A stretch of 64,000 nucleotides of DNA from Apostichopus japonicus (GCF_037975245.1 NC_092568.1:6176501-6240500); one strand, 5' to 3'; shown: positions 23,117 through 36,397, counted from the first letter of the stretch. Numbers and translations are program-made. Notes: generated by a model from the letters alone, not told the origin.

Positions 23117-24636
23117 GTAATACCAAATTTACATAGCGCCCTAATAGATCAAGACGTGCGGCCCTAAGCACTTTACAACGAGAACAAATTACTGAAAAAA
23201 CTTAGTAGTCTATCTGAATAAATGCGATTCATTTTACACCGAGAATTAATTAAGGAGTTTGCTTCTCTAATGTTTATGTATGTTTGTATGTTTATGTTCT
23301 ATTTGGGAACATGTGACTAAAAAACAACACTCCACATGTCATACCGACATCTGCTTCCCGTCCTGATAACGAAAGGTCTTTTGAACAAAACAATTCAATG
23401 GTTTCCCGGAACCCCCCCTCCCCCTCCCCCCCCTCCCCCCTCCACCCCACCCAGCTAGTAGCCTACACTGTTACGTTTGCTAATAAATGTGAACAACCGT
23501 TATTCCCTTTTGACGAATGAATGTTTTTTATTTAATAACATGGAATTTTTTATTTAAATCATATTGTTTTCTTTAAACATTTATGTTTTACTTTGTATTG
23601 CTTCCAGTTCAAAATTACAATGCGCTGGATATATATATACAAAAAACTTGTAGGCCTAACTTCTAGCAATGAATGGTTGCAGTGCATATCAGTATCAAAA
23701 TGTCAACAACATATTCTACACACCACCAGATTAACTCAAGAAGCTAACACAACGAACAATCCATGCGAACACCATATGTAGTGTTTCTCCCAGGAATTAG
23801 TCTAAATAATGTGGGTATATCTGTTATGAAAATGTAAGCCTGACCATTTTGATATTCTTATTGACAAATAACATACCGTACTCTTCTCCAAATATGAAAC
23901 ATTTGTTGTAACTGAATGCAATACATTGCCGATACTTTGGGCTCTTTAATGTTTGTGTGAGACGTTATGGTAAGCAAATTATGCCCAGTACCATTTTCAT
24001 TATTGGTGTTACTAGTTATTATGTTAGATAACGCCCTGGCAAATTATGTACGGTACATGGTTCAACCATTTCATGTTAAAACAAAGATTTGTTGGATCTT
24101 TATAAATAGTTTAAATTAAAAAAAGGAAAGTTTGATTTACAAGAGTAATTTACAAACAAAAATTGATTTACGTAAATATTGTATTCAATGTGATTTAAAC
24201 TTTTCGAGTACTTTTCATACAATAGCATGCAACACAGTAATCATGCATTGAATGGCACCATCGTGGCCCAGGATTAAGTGTGATACTCCCTCGTTGCTCA
24301 GCAACAGTACGCGGAACAGCTGATAGTCATCGGACTATTATATACACAATGAACAGGACGAAGTGTCGTAACTTGTATTGTAACACACACGCTCCAATTC
24401 CTTTGAATGTTATTGTGTACTGTACTGCTGTAACTTGTAAGACAGTTTGTATACTAAGGTTATTATTGCTTTTGTTAAGTTCAAATGTGGTTGTATAAAG
24501 TTGCATAGCGAGAGGGATATGTTCCAACAATCAAGTAGTTCAGCGGCTCGCTAATACTAGTTATACTAAACTGTGGACATAGGCCTAAGAGGCAATTTCC
24601 ATTGGAGTTTAATCTATCATATCAGTATTAGTAAAC
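22497..24636. other. no gene recognised; (AAT)n with SINE-like tail
   Basis: An (AAT)n tract (about 23058-23114) is followed by a segment starting TTTACATAGCGCCCTAATAG and containing GCGGCCCTAAGCACTTTACA. This is a common ending of short interspersed elements in aquatic animals and probably marks a repeat on the opposite strand. A C/T tract lies near 23410-23450. No supported exon. Confidence 0.45.
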
Positions 24637-24900
24637 ATGACAGCCCAATGTATGGGTAATTTTGGATGTCACAAGTGGCTGTACCCACAGTACCTTAACG
24701 ATGCATTGCAGGAGAAGTATCAGTTAATAAGATATAGTCCAAATGGATATCAACCACTTGCCTTCAGAGATAGACGAAATGGCGTGGATAAAATTGATGG
24801 AGACTGCCAAGAAACCGTGTGGGTTAACAAAAGATACATTCCTACTGATCTTAGGAGTACTGCACCTGTACCAAGACACAAATTGCTGGCTCCTAAAAAG
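24637..24900 (+). CDS. unrecognised protein, exon 1 of 3
   Basis: Exon 1 codes for 88 residues from ATG (A at -3) to a donor, AAAAAG|GTAAAC, in phase 0. Joined to exons 25366-25628 and 27342-27390 it gives a 191-residue soluble protein without signal peptide, membrane segment or coiled coil. It is rich in Trp, Tyr, Pro, Arg and Ser, with short conserved-looking phrases such as CHKWLYPQYL. I do not recognise the family. The composition loosely resembles small axonemal microtubule-associated proteins, but that is only a guess. A stop codon lies within the intron if it is not spliced. Confidence 0.72.
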
Positions 24901-25365
24901 GTAAACACTCTCTACACTGCCAATTTAGACTTAAAGCTATATTAAGCCAATGTTAAAGCCCAACTTTTAGAACTAAGTATTAAGGTAGCTATTGAGTAGA
25001 AACTAATGATTTGACATTCACCAACTTTTGTGTTGTTTCATTGTACTTAAATTAGAATAGTTGTGACATAGCAGCCTAGCCTACACATTTTTATGTTAAA
25101 GTCTAGCCTAGGCCTGTACACTTTGCCCAGGATAGAGTGTTGGATATATTCCTGCATTAATTTTTAATTAAGTTGCAACATTTTGTGTGCTGAAATTGCA
25201 TAGTGATTACATAAACTTCACTACCCAAAACATCACAGAAAAGATAACAATTTATTCCAAAGCTTCTAATATGGTGTTAGAATCCCACCTAGGCTAGATC
25301 AATTTCAAGCTTAATAAACAAAAAGAAATTTACCAGAAATAATTTTGTTATTCTTTTGCCTTTAG

Positions 25366-25628
25366 CTTCCTGTGACCGACAGACACTGGGTTCCACTTGG
25401 TGAGGCATCCTTAAGATCTGTCTCCCGATCTGCTGAGGAAAGACAGATATATGTCTCTTCTACAAGCACCAGAAGTGAAGATTGGTCAACGCTGAGACAG
25501 ATTTTACCATCAACTGGAAGACCAGTACGACAAAGACCCCCCAACTGGGGCACTGACTTAGCTAGTCCTCCATCCATGACTGTATTCAAGCAGTCAAGAT
25601 TCCCCCACATCAACAGCCCTATGACCAG
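25366..25628 (+). CDS. unrecognised protein, exon 2 of 3
   Basis: A pyrimidine-rich acceptor, TTCTTTTGCCTTTAG, precedes LPVTDRHWVPLGEASLRS in phase 0. The open frame could run to a stop at 25671, but the donor CCAG|GTTAGA at 25628 (phase 2) joins in frame to an excellent acceptor at 27341. The spliced ending SPMTRYTDDMHLTNRLFKLH looks more protein-like than the unspliced one. If the donor is ignored, the protein ends 14 codons later. Confidence 0.7.
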
Positions 25629-26369
25629 GTTAGATAATCAAATTAAGAAATGGCCGGGGATGCTTTCTTAAAATCATTTCATCAAGGACTTCCATTCAGA
25701 ATCTTCATTGTCTCTCTTGGGAAGGGGGATAGGGATTGCACTGGTATTTAGTTAAAAGCTTATTTCAAAGTTCTTGTTGATGCTTTTGGTATCACTGAAA
25801 ACATCATGGCAACTATTTCAACTACTGCAAGAAACCATAACACAGTAGTTCCTTCCTCCAAATAAAGCTTAATGAGCAAGTGATATTGAATGTGATTTAC
25901 AGCTCAACAGTTTACCAACCAGACACATTCTCATACAAATGAGAAACTTCAAAATTTGTTACTTTTATTTCATTATTTGAAATGCAACTTGACAAGTCAA
26001 GGTAATGACAGAAATTGTTTAAATTCATCAAATAGTATCACAAAATTGATCATTCCATATAGATACGAGATTATGATGAACTAAATTACTCCAGTGAGCT
26101 GCATCTACTAGTAGAATAAACAATACTAGAGGTTTGATGTCCCTGATCACTTGAAATTTTGTTACTGTCTGTTGAAATCTGTCATTTACCAGCTAGAGTG
26201 CTCTTGAGAATGTAGTGTATGAATTTGGCCTATAGTAAATCATTCTCCACATGTAAACAATGCAACTGACATGCACACATAAATTAACTACAACAAACAG
26301 AACCAGTAACCTTGATACACTCTAGGTCAGCTTATCCTCTTCATCCTTGGAGAAAATTAAATGTACAGT

Positions 26370-27055
26370 AGGCTATGACAACCTATTTGCTCCTAAATTT
26401 GTAGGCTATGACAACCCATCTGCTTCTAAATGTGTAGGCTATGACAACCCATCTACTCCTAAATGTGTAGGCTATCACAACCCATCTGCTCCTAAATGTG
26501 TAGGCTATGACAACCCATCTACTCCTAAATGTGTAGGCTATGACAACCCATCTACTCCTAAATGTGTAGGCTATCACAACCCATCCGCTCTCTAATGTAG
26601 GCTATGACAACCCATCTACTCTTAAATGTGTAGGCTATGACAACCCATCTACTCCTAAATGTGTAGGCTATGACAACCCATCTACTCCTAAATGTGTAGG
26701 CTATGACAACCCATCTACTCCTAAATGTGTAAGCTATGACAACCCATTTGCTCCTAAATGTGTAGGCTATGACAACCCATCTACTCCTAAATGTGTAAGC
26801 TATGACAACCCATTTGCTCCTAAATGTGTAGGCTATCACAACCCATCTACTCCTAAATGTGTAGGCTATGACAACCCATCTACTCCTAAATGTGTAAGCT
26901 ATGACAACCCATCTACTCCTAAATGTGTAGGCTATGACAACCCATCTACTCCTAAATGTGTAAGCTATGACAACCCATCTACTCCTAAATGTGTTAGCTA
27001 TGACAACCCATTTGCTCCTAAATGTGTAGGCTATGACAACCCATCTACTCGGACT
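26370..27055 (+). repeat. 33-bp minisatellite, about 21 copies, in intron 2
   Basis: The unit is TGTGTAGGCTATGACAACCC plus ATCTACTCCTAAA, with a few variants (GCTATCACAAC, TGTAAGC, TTTGCTCC). The 33-base period keeps frames open on both strands, including a long minus-strand frame repeating RWVVIAYTFRS, but the array lies between two supported exons and is non-coding. Confidence 0.93.
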
Positions 27056-27341
27056 ACATGTAGGATCATCTTGGGAGTTCTCTTGACAAGTACCATGTAG
27101 GTTAACTGAAGCTGTTTTCTGTGACACTTCTTGATTTTGATCTAGGCAAGCATTTTCTATACCTGGAAATCCCACCTCACCCTGTCTCACTTCATTGGAA
27201 CAACCTATCTGTAAATTTTATCAATGAAGCAGCTCTACATGTTACAGGATGACATCATTGTTATTTTAGGCAAATTATCTTCATTCTCTACATATTTCTT
27301 TTGTGATCTATAATGAAATGTTTTCCCTTCTTTCTCTTCAG

Positions 27342-27390
27342 GTATACAGATGATATGCACCTGACCAATCGTCTCTTCAAACTGCATTAA
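27342..27390 (+). CDS. unrecognised protein, short terminal exon 3 of 3
   Basis: The acceptor CCTTCTTTCTCTTCAG ends at 27341. The first G completes an Arg codon from exon 2, then 15 codons run to TAA at 27388-27390. The intron before it (1.7 kb) contains the 33-bp minisatellite. AATAAA follows about 100 bases after the stop, which supports this as the real 3' end. Confidence 0.65.
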
Positions 27391-27491
27391 CAGCCAAAGT
27401 TTGTCTGAATGCAAATTTCTCGTCTTGACATAATTCATCATTTTAAGGACTATAAAGTGTCCCTTTGCTCAAGGGTGTGCTATTGAATTTT

Positions 27492-27497
27492 AATAAA
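27492..27497 (+). terminator. polyadenylation signal AATAAA of the three-exon gene
   Basis: A canonical hexamer 102 bases after the exon 3 stop codon, on the same strand. Another AATAAA at 25861-25866 would serve the unspliced exon 2 ending. Confidence 0.55.
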
Positions 27498-28674
27498 ATG
27501 TTGATATTTTTTGTAACCTCCAGTCTTATGTTTAATGAGGATTTACTCGCTGTTATCTGTCATTTCAACCCAGAAGAGAAGGTGACTCCCTGATCAAGTA
27601 TTGCTCTTTCAGTCATTGTAACTAATAGACCATCATTATACAAGGCTATAAGTTATGCATCAGAGACTTAGCTATTAAAAGTGAGAGGAGATAGTTCTGA
27701 TATTACAAAGTGCAATATAAGGTGACCCATGGATTGTTCTTGTTGTGTGGAATACTAATTATGTGACACCTATCATGATAAGAATTCCAGTTCTAATGTC
27801 ACAGCAGGGTCTCTTGAACAGTCTTATCATGTGCTACTTACCACAATGTAACCAGTTGTAATCTTCTTGTGAGGTTTGATCAGACATCCATTTTGATGCT
27901 ATTCTTGCTATGTCAGTAGACCAGGAATAAAGGACAGATTCAATCAATTCTATTTAATTAATGATGCTGTTATAGGGCTTGAGATTTCTCCATAATATCT
28001 GAACATAGGGTTAGTATACATCTGGATTTCTCTGGACATGTCTTACTTATCTTATGTATGTCTTGGGGTGGATTTAAGAAGATAAAAAACAGATCTTTAG
28101 GTAGCTCTGATAACATTTTAATAAATACAGAGGAAAAACTTCCTGCTTTGGCCATCTAGCTACTCAGGCTGGAAAATTGGCAATAATAGCAATCCTTCCT
28201 TCAACCATTCTGATCTTACCAGGCATGTTGCTTTTTAACCACAAATCCAGTACCATTTTGATGTAGGCACTTATTCAATCTCACTTTCTCCCAGTAATGA
28301 GTAAGGGAACCCATCAACTTAGACCCCCCCCACCCCCACGCAGTGACAACTAGTCCATCCTTCCGATAAAGTGACCTTATCTGCACATAATGTGCTCAGT
28401 ATACTTTGATATTTATAGCACATATTGCTATCTACGATGCACATTTAAACTGTACAATATAAATTATCTACAAATACCACAGGATAATACCCCAACTGTG
28501 GTTTCATGAGATGTATGAGAAGACTGATAATACTGTAAAAGTCTTCCAATTACAGCTGATATTTAAAGAGGCTTACCTAACTTACTTCATTTTCTTTCTA
28601 GAAGACAGAAGTACCCATATAACTCAAAGACATTGAAAGTAATTGCATCCAATAGTGCAAGTACTTGTTCTCTC
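27498..28674. other. no gene recognised
   Basis: AT-rich sequence between the end of the plus-strand gene and the next tandem repeat. No exon with matching splice sites or recognisable peptide was found. Confidence 0.4.
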
Positions 28675-28850
28675 TCGTTGGCTGATAGTTGTTGGTGAAT
28701 GAAGTGGAATCTCACATGCAACAATCCTATCTCGTTGGCTGATAGTTGTTGGTGAATGGAGTGGAATCTCACATGCAACAATCCTATCTGGTTGGCTGAT
28801 AGTTTTTGGTGAATGGAGTGGAATCTCACCTGCAACAATCCTAATTTTTA
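28675..28850 (-). repeat. about 57-bp tandem repeat, 3 copies
   Basis: TCGTTGGCTGATAGTTGTTG followed by GTGAATGGAGTGGAATCTCA and CATGCAACAATCC occurs three times. An open minus-strand frame through it simply mirrors the repeat. Confidence 0.8.
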
Positions 28851-30782
28851 CGAATCCAAAAGACTTCCATCTTGGAGAAAGAATTTGCTTCATAGGCCTC
28901 CGCATTAAAAATTTTGAATATTAAAATTTGTAAAATTTGAAACAAATAAATAATCAATAAATGATGCAGAGATAATCCATGACATTGTGATGTTTCATTT
29001 TTGTATATTTATGTTGCTTTCAATTACAGTCACACACAGACATTCAGGAACAGACATGCTTGTATCACAATAGAAAGAGACAGACACAGCACCATGCTTC
29101 TGTAACTTTACAAGAGTTAACTCAATTATTTAAGCCATCTTTGTGGTTTTATTTTACATCTCTTAAAAACTGTGATATGATGAATATGATGATACGGCAA
29201 AGATTATGGTAATATTCAATCCTGTTGGATAAAAGCATTAGATTGTTAAAGATGGTGTCTATCGAAGGTGGTTTACGTAAAGAATAGCTTAAGTCACATA
29301 TATTTATTTTCTTATGGACTCTTGCTCATGTATGAATCCTTCTTATGAAAAATAATTGAAATATCTTGAGTGAGATCTGTGTGCATATTATTTACTCTTT
29401 TTTTGCTCTGGTGGTTAGTCGGCAGAATGTAGGATAAAAGTTATACTTAACAGTCATCAACATGCTAATGATCTGAATGAATATATCGTCAGCCATTAAA
29501 GGGGTGTTTAGAGCAGTGTTTGTTGTCTAGACTACTTCCTAGAGAATTAACAGAGGCAACTTGATCTATAATTAACTCAAAGTGTAACAGAATTAGGAGC
29601 AATGTCAGGTTGCATAGGTGTTCCAAATCATGTTAGAATCAGTCTCCAAGCTTTATCAATCTCTTTCATAAAGACCACTGCTTCAGGAGTATTTTGTTGC
29701 CATTCAGTTGTTTGAATTCAAATACAATTATTCAAGTTTGTATTCTGTTTGTAATACAGTTAAAAATATATTCCATTGAATCCATTTCTTGAGGTACTTG
29801 GAGGCCTGAAAAGAAACAAACTCATTCAGTTTCCATCCAGACTACCTGCAAAGACATTTTACCTTTGTTTATAATTAATAGTGTAAAGTTAGTGATTCAA
29901 TACCCAATAGATTAAGAACAAACAAACTTTTTACCTTTCCATAAATTATCCCCATTGACTAGAATTAAACTCCCAGAGCATTTGTGCTTAGTGACAGCTA
30001 TTCATTTAAGTGTAGCTTGGACGTAGTTTAATACAAACAAACTACCGTACATCATTTAATCAGGTCGGTAGGTCAAATGTCAACATCAAGAAAAAAAAAG
30101 CAGACTGTAAAATGATTAAGGATTGAGATCTTTTCATTAACAAGGAGAGGGAAAGAGAAACCCAAACCTAATGAGAGAACTTATCTCTGTAAATTGAATC
30201 AAGATTTTAATCTTTCACTTCTCAAGCACGAATGGCACAATTAACAGAATACAGAGATGGTATCGTTATGTGTTTTAGTGCTCCCTACGATCTTAAACTA
30301 AAACTGACTTGAATTATATTCAAACTTTAAGTTGTTACTATACACTCTGCCATTCTCTTTCATTTCTACCTTATCTACTCGTATCCATACATTACTGTTA
30401 TACTTTCACCTAGTCCTGCTTCATTCTCCTCCATTCAGTAATTAGCTCAAAGAAGAAAGATAGCTCTAGATACAACTCTTGGTTTCTGCCAGAATAAAGA
30501 AAGCAAACTCTTGGTTTCTGCCAGAATTCAAAGAAAGAAAATAATAACTTGGAACATCCTATACAAGCATAACTTAAAATTGTCTCAAAAATTTACATAT
30601 TTACAAATTGCACTTGGAACACACAGAAAAGAAGACAAGTAATGTTTTACATTTGTACAAAAATACAAATATCATAAATATATAGAAGTAATTTGTTAAA
30701 TACTGGATAACAAACACCTGTAGAAATGAAGCAACAAGGAGTGATACATTGTAAGGAGCCTATGAGGGGCAGGTTAGTCAGT

Positions 30783-30842
<60 letters not shown>

Positions 30843-30854
30843 ATGTGTGTGTGC

Positions 30855-30903
<49 letters not shown>

Positions 30904-31740
30904 GTTGGTAAGTAGGTTTAAGCAGGTAGGTATGGGAATATATAAGATAGGTAACAGTTTAAAGGTACAGGATCTGACAAAAGGATTCATAAATACCTAT
31001 ATTGATGTATATTGAGTGAGGGTTTTAAGGAGAGAGATGAGTTGAGAATCAATTTGGCTGATTTATTCTACAAAGTTAGTAAAACAATCCAAACTGTTTG
31101 CTAGTCAATAAATTATACAACTAAAGGTGAGTAACAACACTCACAGTAGATTAAACTGCTCTTCATTCCTTTGGGATTTCTCTTCAACCATTGCAAGTAT
31201 TTCAAGGTAGCTAACTGAACTCTACCTGATTCAGCTATAAAACTGGCTGTTTACTGTGATATCCAACAAGTACATAATATTGTAGGGTTTCTGTAAGGTG
31301 TTAGGTACAAATAGTAGGTTTGTTTATAAAAAAAATGTTGAACTAAATTGCATAGAACAATCAAAACATTGCATTGAAAATGAGAAGGAACAAAATGTCT
31401 CTTTCACAAAGTTTGCGGACAAGGTTTATACATTCTTTCCACCAATTTTTGTTAAATGGTTGAAGACCATTCAGTAAACTAATTTTATTAATCAGAATTT
31501 GATGGATTATGATAATTTATTCATTAAATGTGTGGCTCGTGGAGGAGCAGCTGATTGGTTTACCTTGTAGGAGCTGAGTGCTTAAAAGTTACAATCTTAT
31601 AAACAAACTGAACATGATTCTAATTTCTATTATGCATTGAACAGTATCATAACTTCTTCCTATTATACATATTTGTTTGATAGCCGTCTCTCAGCAAAAT
31701 ATTCTGTCCATAAAATAGATTTTACCTGGTAACATTTGGA
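28851..31740. other. no firm gene; (TA)n/(TG)n tract
   Basis: Apart from a speculative FEZ terminal exon at 29760-29805, I see no exon. A compound (CA)n(TA)n(TG)n(TA)n tract occupies about 30785-30900. Confidence 0.4.
29760..29805 (-). CDS. possible alternative terminal exon of FEZ
   Basis: A strong minus-strand acceptor, GTTTGTTTCTTTTCAG, precedes a frame that would complete the split Arg codon left by the exon ending at 36451 and run 15 codons to TAA (RPPSTSRNGFNGIYF). The phase fits, but no homology supports it and a nearer ending exists at 36447. Low confidence. Confidence 0.22.
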
Positions 31741-32289
31741 TAACATGTTGTTCACCGAGCTTCATTTGCTCAGTCTCATTTTAAGTCTAGTAACATAAGG
31801 ATCAAGCACTGGCAGTTATTTAAAGATGGTGTCATCATCTGGTAAGCTATTCACGGTGTCACTGAGGGGCAATAGCAGCCTAGGCTAGTCACAAAGACGT
31901 CAGTTAATTCTGAGTTGTAAATATAACATGTTGTTCACCGAGCTTCATCTGCTCAGTCTCATTGTAAGTCTAGTAACATAAGGATCACGCACTGGTAGTT
32001 ATTTAAAGATGGTGTCATCATCTGGTAAGCTATTCACGGTGTCACTGAGGGGCAATAGCAGCCTAGGCTAGTCACAAAGACGTCAGTTAATTCTGAGTTG
32101 TAAATATAACATGTTGTTCACCGAGCTTCATCTGCTCAGTCTCATTGTAAGTCTAGTAACATAAGGATCACGCACTGGTAGTTATTTAAAGATGGAGTCA
32201 TCATCTGGTAAGCTATTCACGGTGTCACTGAGGGGCAATAGCAGCCTAGGCTAATCATAAAGACATCAGTTAATTCTGAGTTAGTGTGT
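31741..32289 (+). repeat. 183-bp tandem triplication
   Basis: Copies start at 31741, 31924 and 32107 (TAACATGTTGTTCACCGAGC) and are nearly identical, so the duplication is young. The unit contains ACTGAGGGGCAATAGCAGCC. No gene is evident within it. Confidence 0.93.
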
Positions 32290-33345
32290 AAATATAAGTC
32301 CACTGTAGGAAGCAGTTCTTCTGAATAAACAATAAGCTCTCAGTTATGGGAACTTAAGCACTGCTCACTGAAGCAGGAACTGCAATGTTAAAAAGCTATG
32401 GAAGAATATATATTGAAAGTCTGCCAGAACCATGTGCAGAAGGTTTCATGACCAAAACTTGATGTATCACTGATAAAGAAGAACCCTTGGTATGAAATAC
32501 ATAAATAATACATCACTTATAAAAATAAAACAAAGCAAGTTGATGCCCTCACTTGTTGCTGAACTTGGTATCTATTTGTTGAGACAAAATGGACATAAAT
32601 TCTGGATTTTTGCAAGGACCCTTCTTTCATAAGATGTCAGTTCCTCATAAGATATTTTAAACAGCCACAATATTCACACCAAATATTCTTTTTTTTGGTT
32701 TTAGTTCTAATCTCATACCTGGCCTAATTCCTTGGGTATTCTAATCTGGTTTTTATTCGATCTAATCTGGTTATCACTTCACCCTCCTTCTCTGCATAAA
32801 CCAGACCTTTAGAAATTTCTTCTGGAAGTAACCAAAATATTACGAAAATTTAGCAATTATAAAAAGAACTCAAAATGTGTCTTGAATTAGGGACTGAGTT
32901 AAGTACCGTAATATTATGAATAACAATGATGATTTAAGCACACAGGATATTTCTCATGAATGTAAAGGTTATATTTGGCTCTTACCTAACAACAACTAGA
33001 AAAAGAAACAATGGTTACTACCGGGATTCTTAGCATTTAGTAAGTAAATACTAAAATAATAAAAGCAGTACAAGACCATATTTGCAGTTAACAAAGATCT
33101 CCTACATGTTGCATAATATTATGCAAATGACCGCTTAGTGATTTGTTGAATATTAATGAATTGCACCAGGATATCCCAAATACACATTCCATGTTGCTTC
33201 ACTTTACAAGGAAGGGTGATTTTACATAACTCTGATAATCTGATATAATAATGAGACTTTTTGAATATATTTGATTTAACAGTAACAATAAATACATTAT
33301 CAGCCAAGCAAATATCTACACTAACAGAATCACAACAACCCCTAC

Positions 33346-33630
33346 CAACAAATACATCCAGAACTTGGATCCCACAAGATGGAATCATAATAGGTGAAAC
33401 ATCCATCAACAAATAACCCCAGAACTTGGATCCCACAAGATGGAATCATAATAAGTACAACCCCCTATCAACAAATACCTCCAGAACTTGGATCCCACAA
33501 GATGGAATCATAATAGGTGAAACATCCATCAACAAATAACCCCAGAACTTGGATCCCACAAGATGGAATCATAATAAGTACAACCCCCTATCAACAAATA
33601 CCTCCAGAACTTGGATCCCACAAGATGAAT
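33346..33630 (+). repeat. about 60-bp tandem repeat with 120-bp higher-order period
   Basis: CCAGAACTTGGATCCCACAA plus GATGGAATCATAATA occurs five times. The linkers alternate between GGTGAAACATCCATC and AGTACAACCCCCTATC, so the true recent unit is a dimer of about 120 bases. Confidence 0.85.
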
Positions 33631-35544
33631 TTGCATTTATAAACTGGTTTCATAATATCTAGGTCCTCATCAAATGAAAAAAAAAAACATATAAAAAAAT
33701 GGTGGGAAGAGAGACCTGTCATGTGGCAAGATTACAGAGACAACAAGGTTTTTGAGTTTGTTATTACCAAACTTGAAAGCAGCTGGTTGCTTGAATTAAT
33801 ACAAATACTTTTAAAATTACAACAAGTTAGTAGTACAGGGAGTCCTATCACTGCTGCAAAGTGCATCTCCCCCACCCCTCCTCCCCCACCCCCTCCTCCC
33901 TCATCCTCCTCCTCTCCCAGCCCTCCTTCAGAAGTTATAACCAGTGAGTAATTAACTATATATCAAGTAATATCACAATCAGCTGTAATTCTTATATACA
34001 TAGTAGGTTAGTATTAAGTACATGATCTGCTATGGTAGCACTGTTTGTCCAGACACTCAGCATTAGTATTCAGCATTAGTGTTTAGTTGGATATTAAGTT
34101 TCTATAGATATATGACTCATTCCCCATAGTTACAAGGCATTTAACAATCTAGCATACTTGGATGCAGTCAGAAAGGAGAAATGTTACAAATGCAAACAGC
34201 TGCTGTTTTAAAGGAGAACTCAAAGACTACTATGAGACATTTAATGTATGAACGACCTCTACCATGAAAATTACACAATGACATCAAACCCTCAACTTGC
34301 AGCACTAACATCCTCCATTAACATTTATACTGACAATGCACTATGCTGTACTTTTGTCACATATTTTCAATCAACAAAGCACTGCTTCTATAACATCTTG
34401 TTCTCTCATCTTGAACATATCTGCAATAAATCTACCAATGTGCACATCACTTAACCGGCTAAAAACAACTAAACTGGCATATCACATCCAAGCTTTACCT
34501 GTTGACCTTTGACTGTTACTGACACACTCTTTCAAACTTGTTGCAAATTGGTACAAAATTTCCAACAATTGATACAAAGTTGCACTTGTGTCCAATACAT
34601 ATGAATGGAGACTTTCAAATGTGTCCAAAAGATGGTCCAACAATAGAATGAGCCATCATACATTTGATTCTTCAATGTTAACATTTATATTTTTATTAAT
34701 ACCACATAGTCATGTATATGTACACTAAACATTGGCATATCTTAAAAGGTACACACAATAATATGTGCTTTGTAAAGCACAACTGTATTCGCAGCTGCAT
34801 ATCTCTGCAAGAAGCAAATTGTATCAAAAACACATTTAGGAATAATCCTTGGTCAAAAAAGACAAATTTATGTTTACTTTCATATTCATATATTTTTTTT
34901 TTCAATTTCAATTTTAAGCACATTACAGGCAAGCTTCGTCACTAGAATTGATTCTCGAGTTGGTAATAGTATTGCACGTATGGCAACTGGTTTACAAGTA
35001 AGACTTTTTCACGCCAAAACTCTCTCCAAAGATAACAAATGAACTCTCACCACAAATCAATGATCTTTAAGGTTCTCCTAAGTGTACCGTCACTTAATTG
35101 GAACTACCCTTTGATATGAAAACAGTGTAATTTTGCACTGAATATGGACTTTTAAAAGTGACAGTGTGCAGTATTAATTGTCCAAGCAATGAGAGCACAT
35201 CGCACAGAAAGCTGTTAACAGGAACATACTAAATGAAATATAGTTATTAGAAGTAGATAAATTGCTTTTGCATATTCATTTAGGACTAGGAGCACGAAGG
35301 CTGATTTGATATATATATAAGAACAGATTTCAGAAACAATGAGCAGAACTTGATGGTTTTTTAACTACATTTGTTGACGTATCAGTTTCATGCATCACAG
35401 CTAAACACTTATCTTGGCAAATAGAAGTTGATTGTTTACATTTGTACATGAATATTCAGTCATAGAGGCAAAACATTAGTTAAAATCCAGTGATGAACAG
35501 AGTAGAACCCTCCATCCCCATTCACTGTGGTCTACATTTCTTTC
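33631..35544. other. no gene recognised
   Basis: AT-rich sequence with a C/T-rich tract near 33870-33930. No supported exon, RNA gene or array. Confidence 0.4.
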
Positions 35545-36000
35545 TTGTATTTCCGGCTTACCACCATTTATTTTCCTTGTATTCCTGGCTTGCCACCATT
35601 TTTTTATTCTTGTATTCCTGGCTTGCCACCAAATTTCTTTCTTGTATTTCCCGCTTGCCACCAACTTCCTTTCTTGTATTTCCAGCTGGCGACCAAATTT
35701 CTTTCTTGTATTTCCGGCTTGCCACCAACTTCCTTTCTTGTATTCCCAGCTTGCCACCAAATTTCTGGCTTGCCACCAAATTTCTTTCTTGTATTCCAGC
35801 TTGCCACCAAATTTCTTGCTTGTATTCCTGGCTTGCCACCAAATTCTTTGTTGTATTTCCGGCCTGCCACCAACTTCCTTTCTTGTATTCTCAGCTTGCC
35901 ACCAAATTTCTTTCTTGTATTCCTGGCTTGCCACCAAATTTCTTTCTTGTATTCCCAGCTTGCCAACAAATTTCTTTCTTGTATTCCTGGCTTGCCTCAA
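35545..36000 (+). repeat. about 32-bp minisatellite, 14-15 copies
   Basis: The unit approximates TTTCTTTCTTGTATTCCTGG plus CTTGCCACCAAA. Length variation of one base shifts frames, which leaves overlapping open frames in both directions. None is a gene. Confidence 0.92.
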
Positions 36001-36397
36001 AACTCTTTACAATGATTTACTTCTGCAGGATGCTGATAGTTGATAACTCTGTGTCTTCTTATACACTCTGACCAGTAACATCTAGCCAGACCACCGAAGC
36101 ACTGGTCATATTAAACACCAACTTTTTTCTTTTTTGTCACCGATTAAAAACTCATCTGAAACACACTAATTTGAGGACTGGTGAAATCCAGGCAATAATT
36201 GTTAATTTATCTGTGTCATCAAGTAAATGTAACTTGACAGCACCAAGCATCAACTAGTGACATCAATGCTAATGTCACTTTCTGTGTCACCAAATGTAAG
36301 ATATCCCACAATTACCAACTAGCAAGAACTGGTCAAGTCAATACAAACAACAGCCATCAACATCCGAGTAGTCCAAATATAAGAGGAAACTGAAATG

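Noticed and set aside
26370-27055. Resemblance to a CRISPR array
   Set aside because: No distinct spacers between units, no cas genes, and the host is a eukaryote; it is a minisatellite.
26558-27190. Long minus-strand open frame repeating RWVVIAYTFRS
   Set aside because: It is a translation of the 33-bp minisatellite, whose period is divisible by three; frames are open on both strands and it lies in an intron of the opposite-strand gene.
35476-36071. Overlapping long frames on both strands
   Set aside because: All mirror the 32-bp minisatellite; coding on both strands and several frames at once is not credible.
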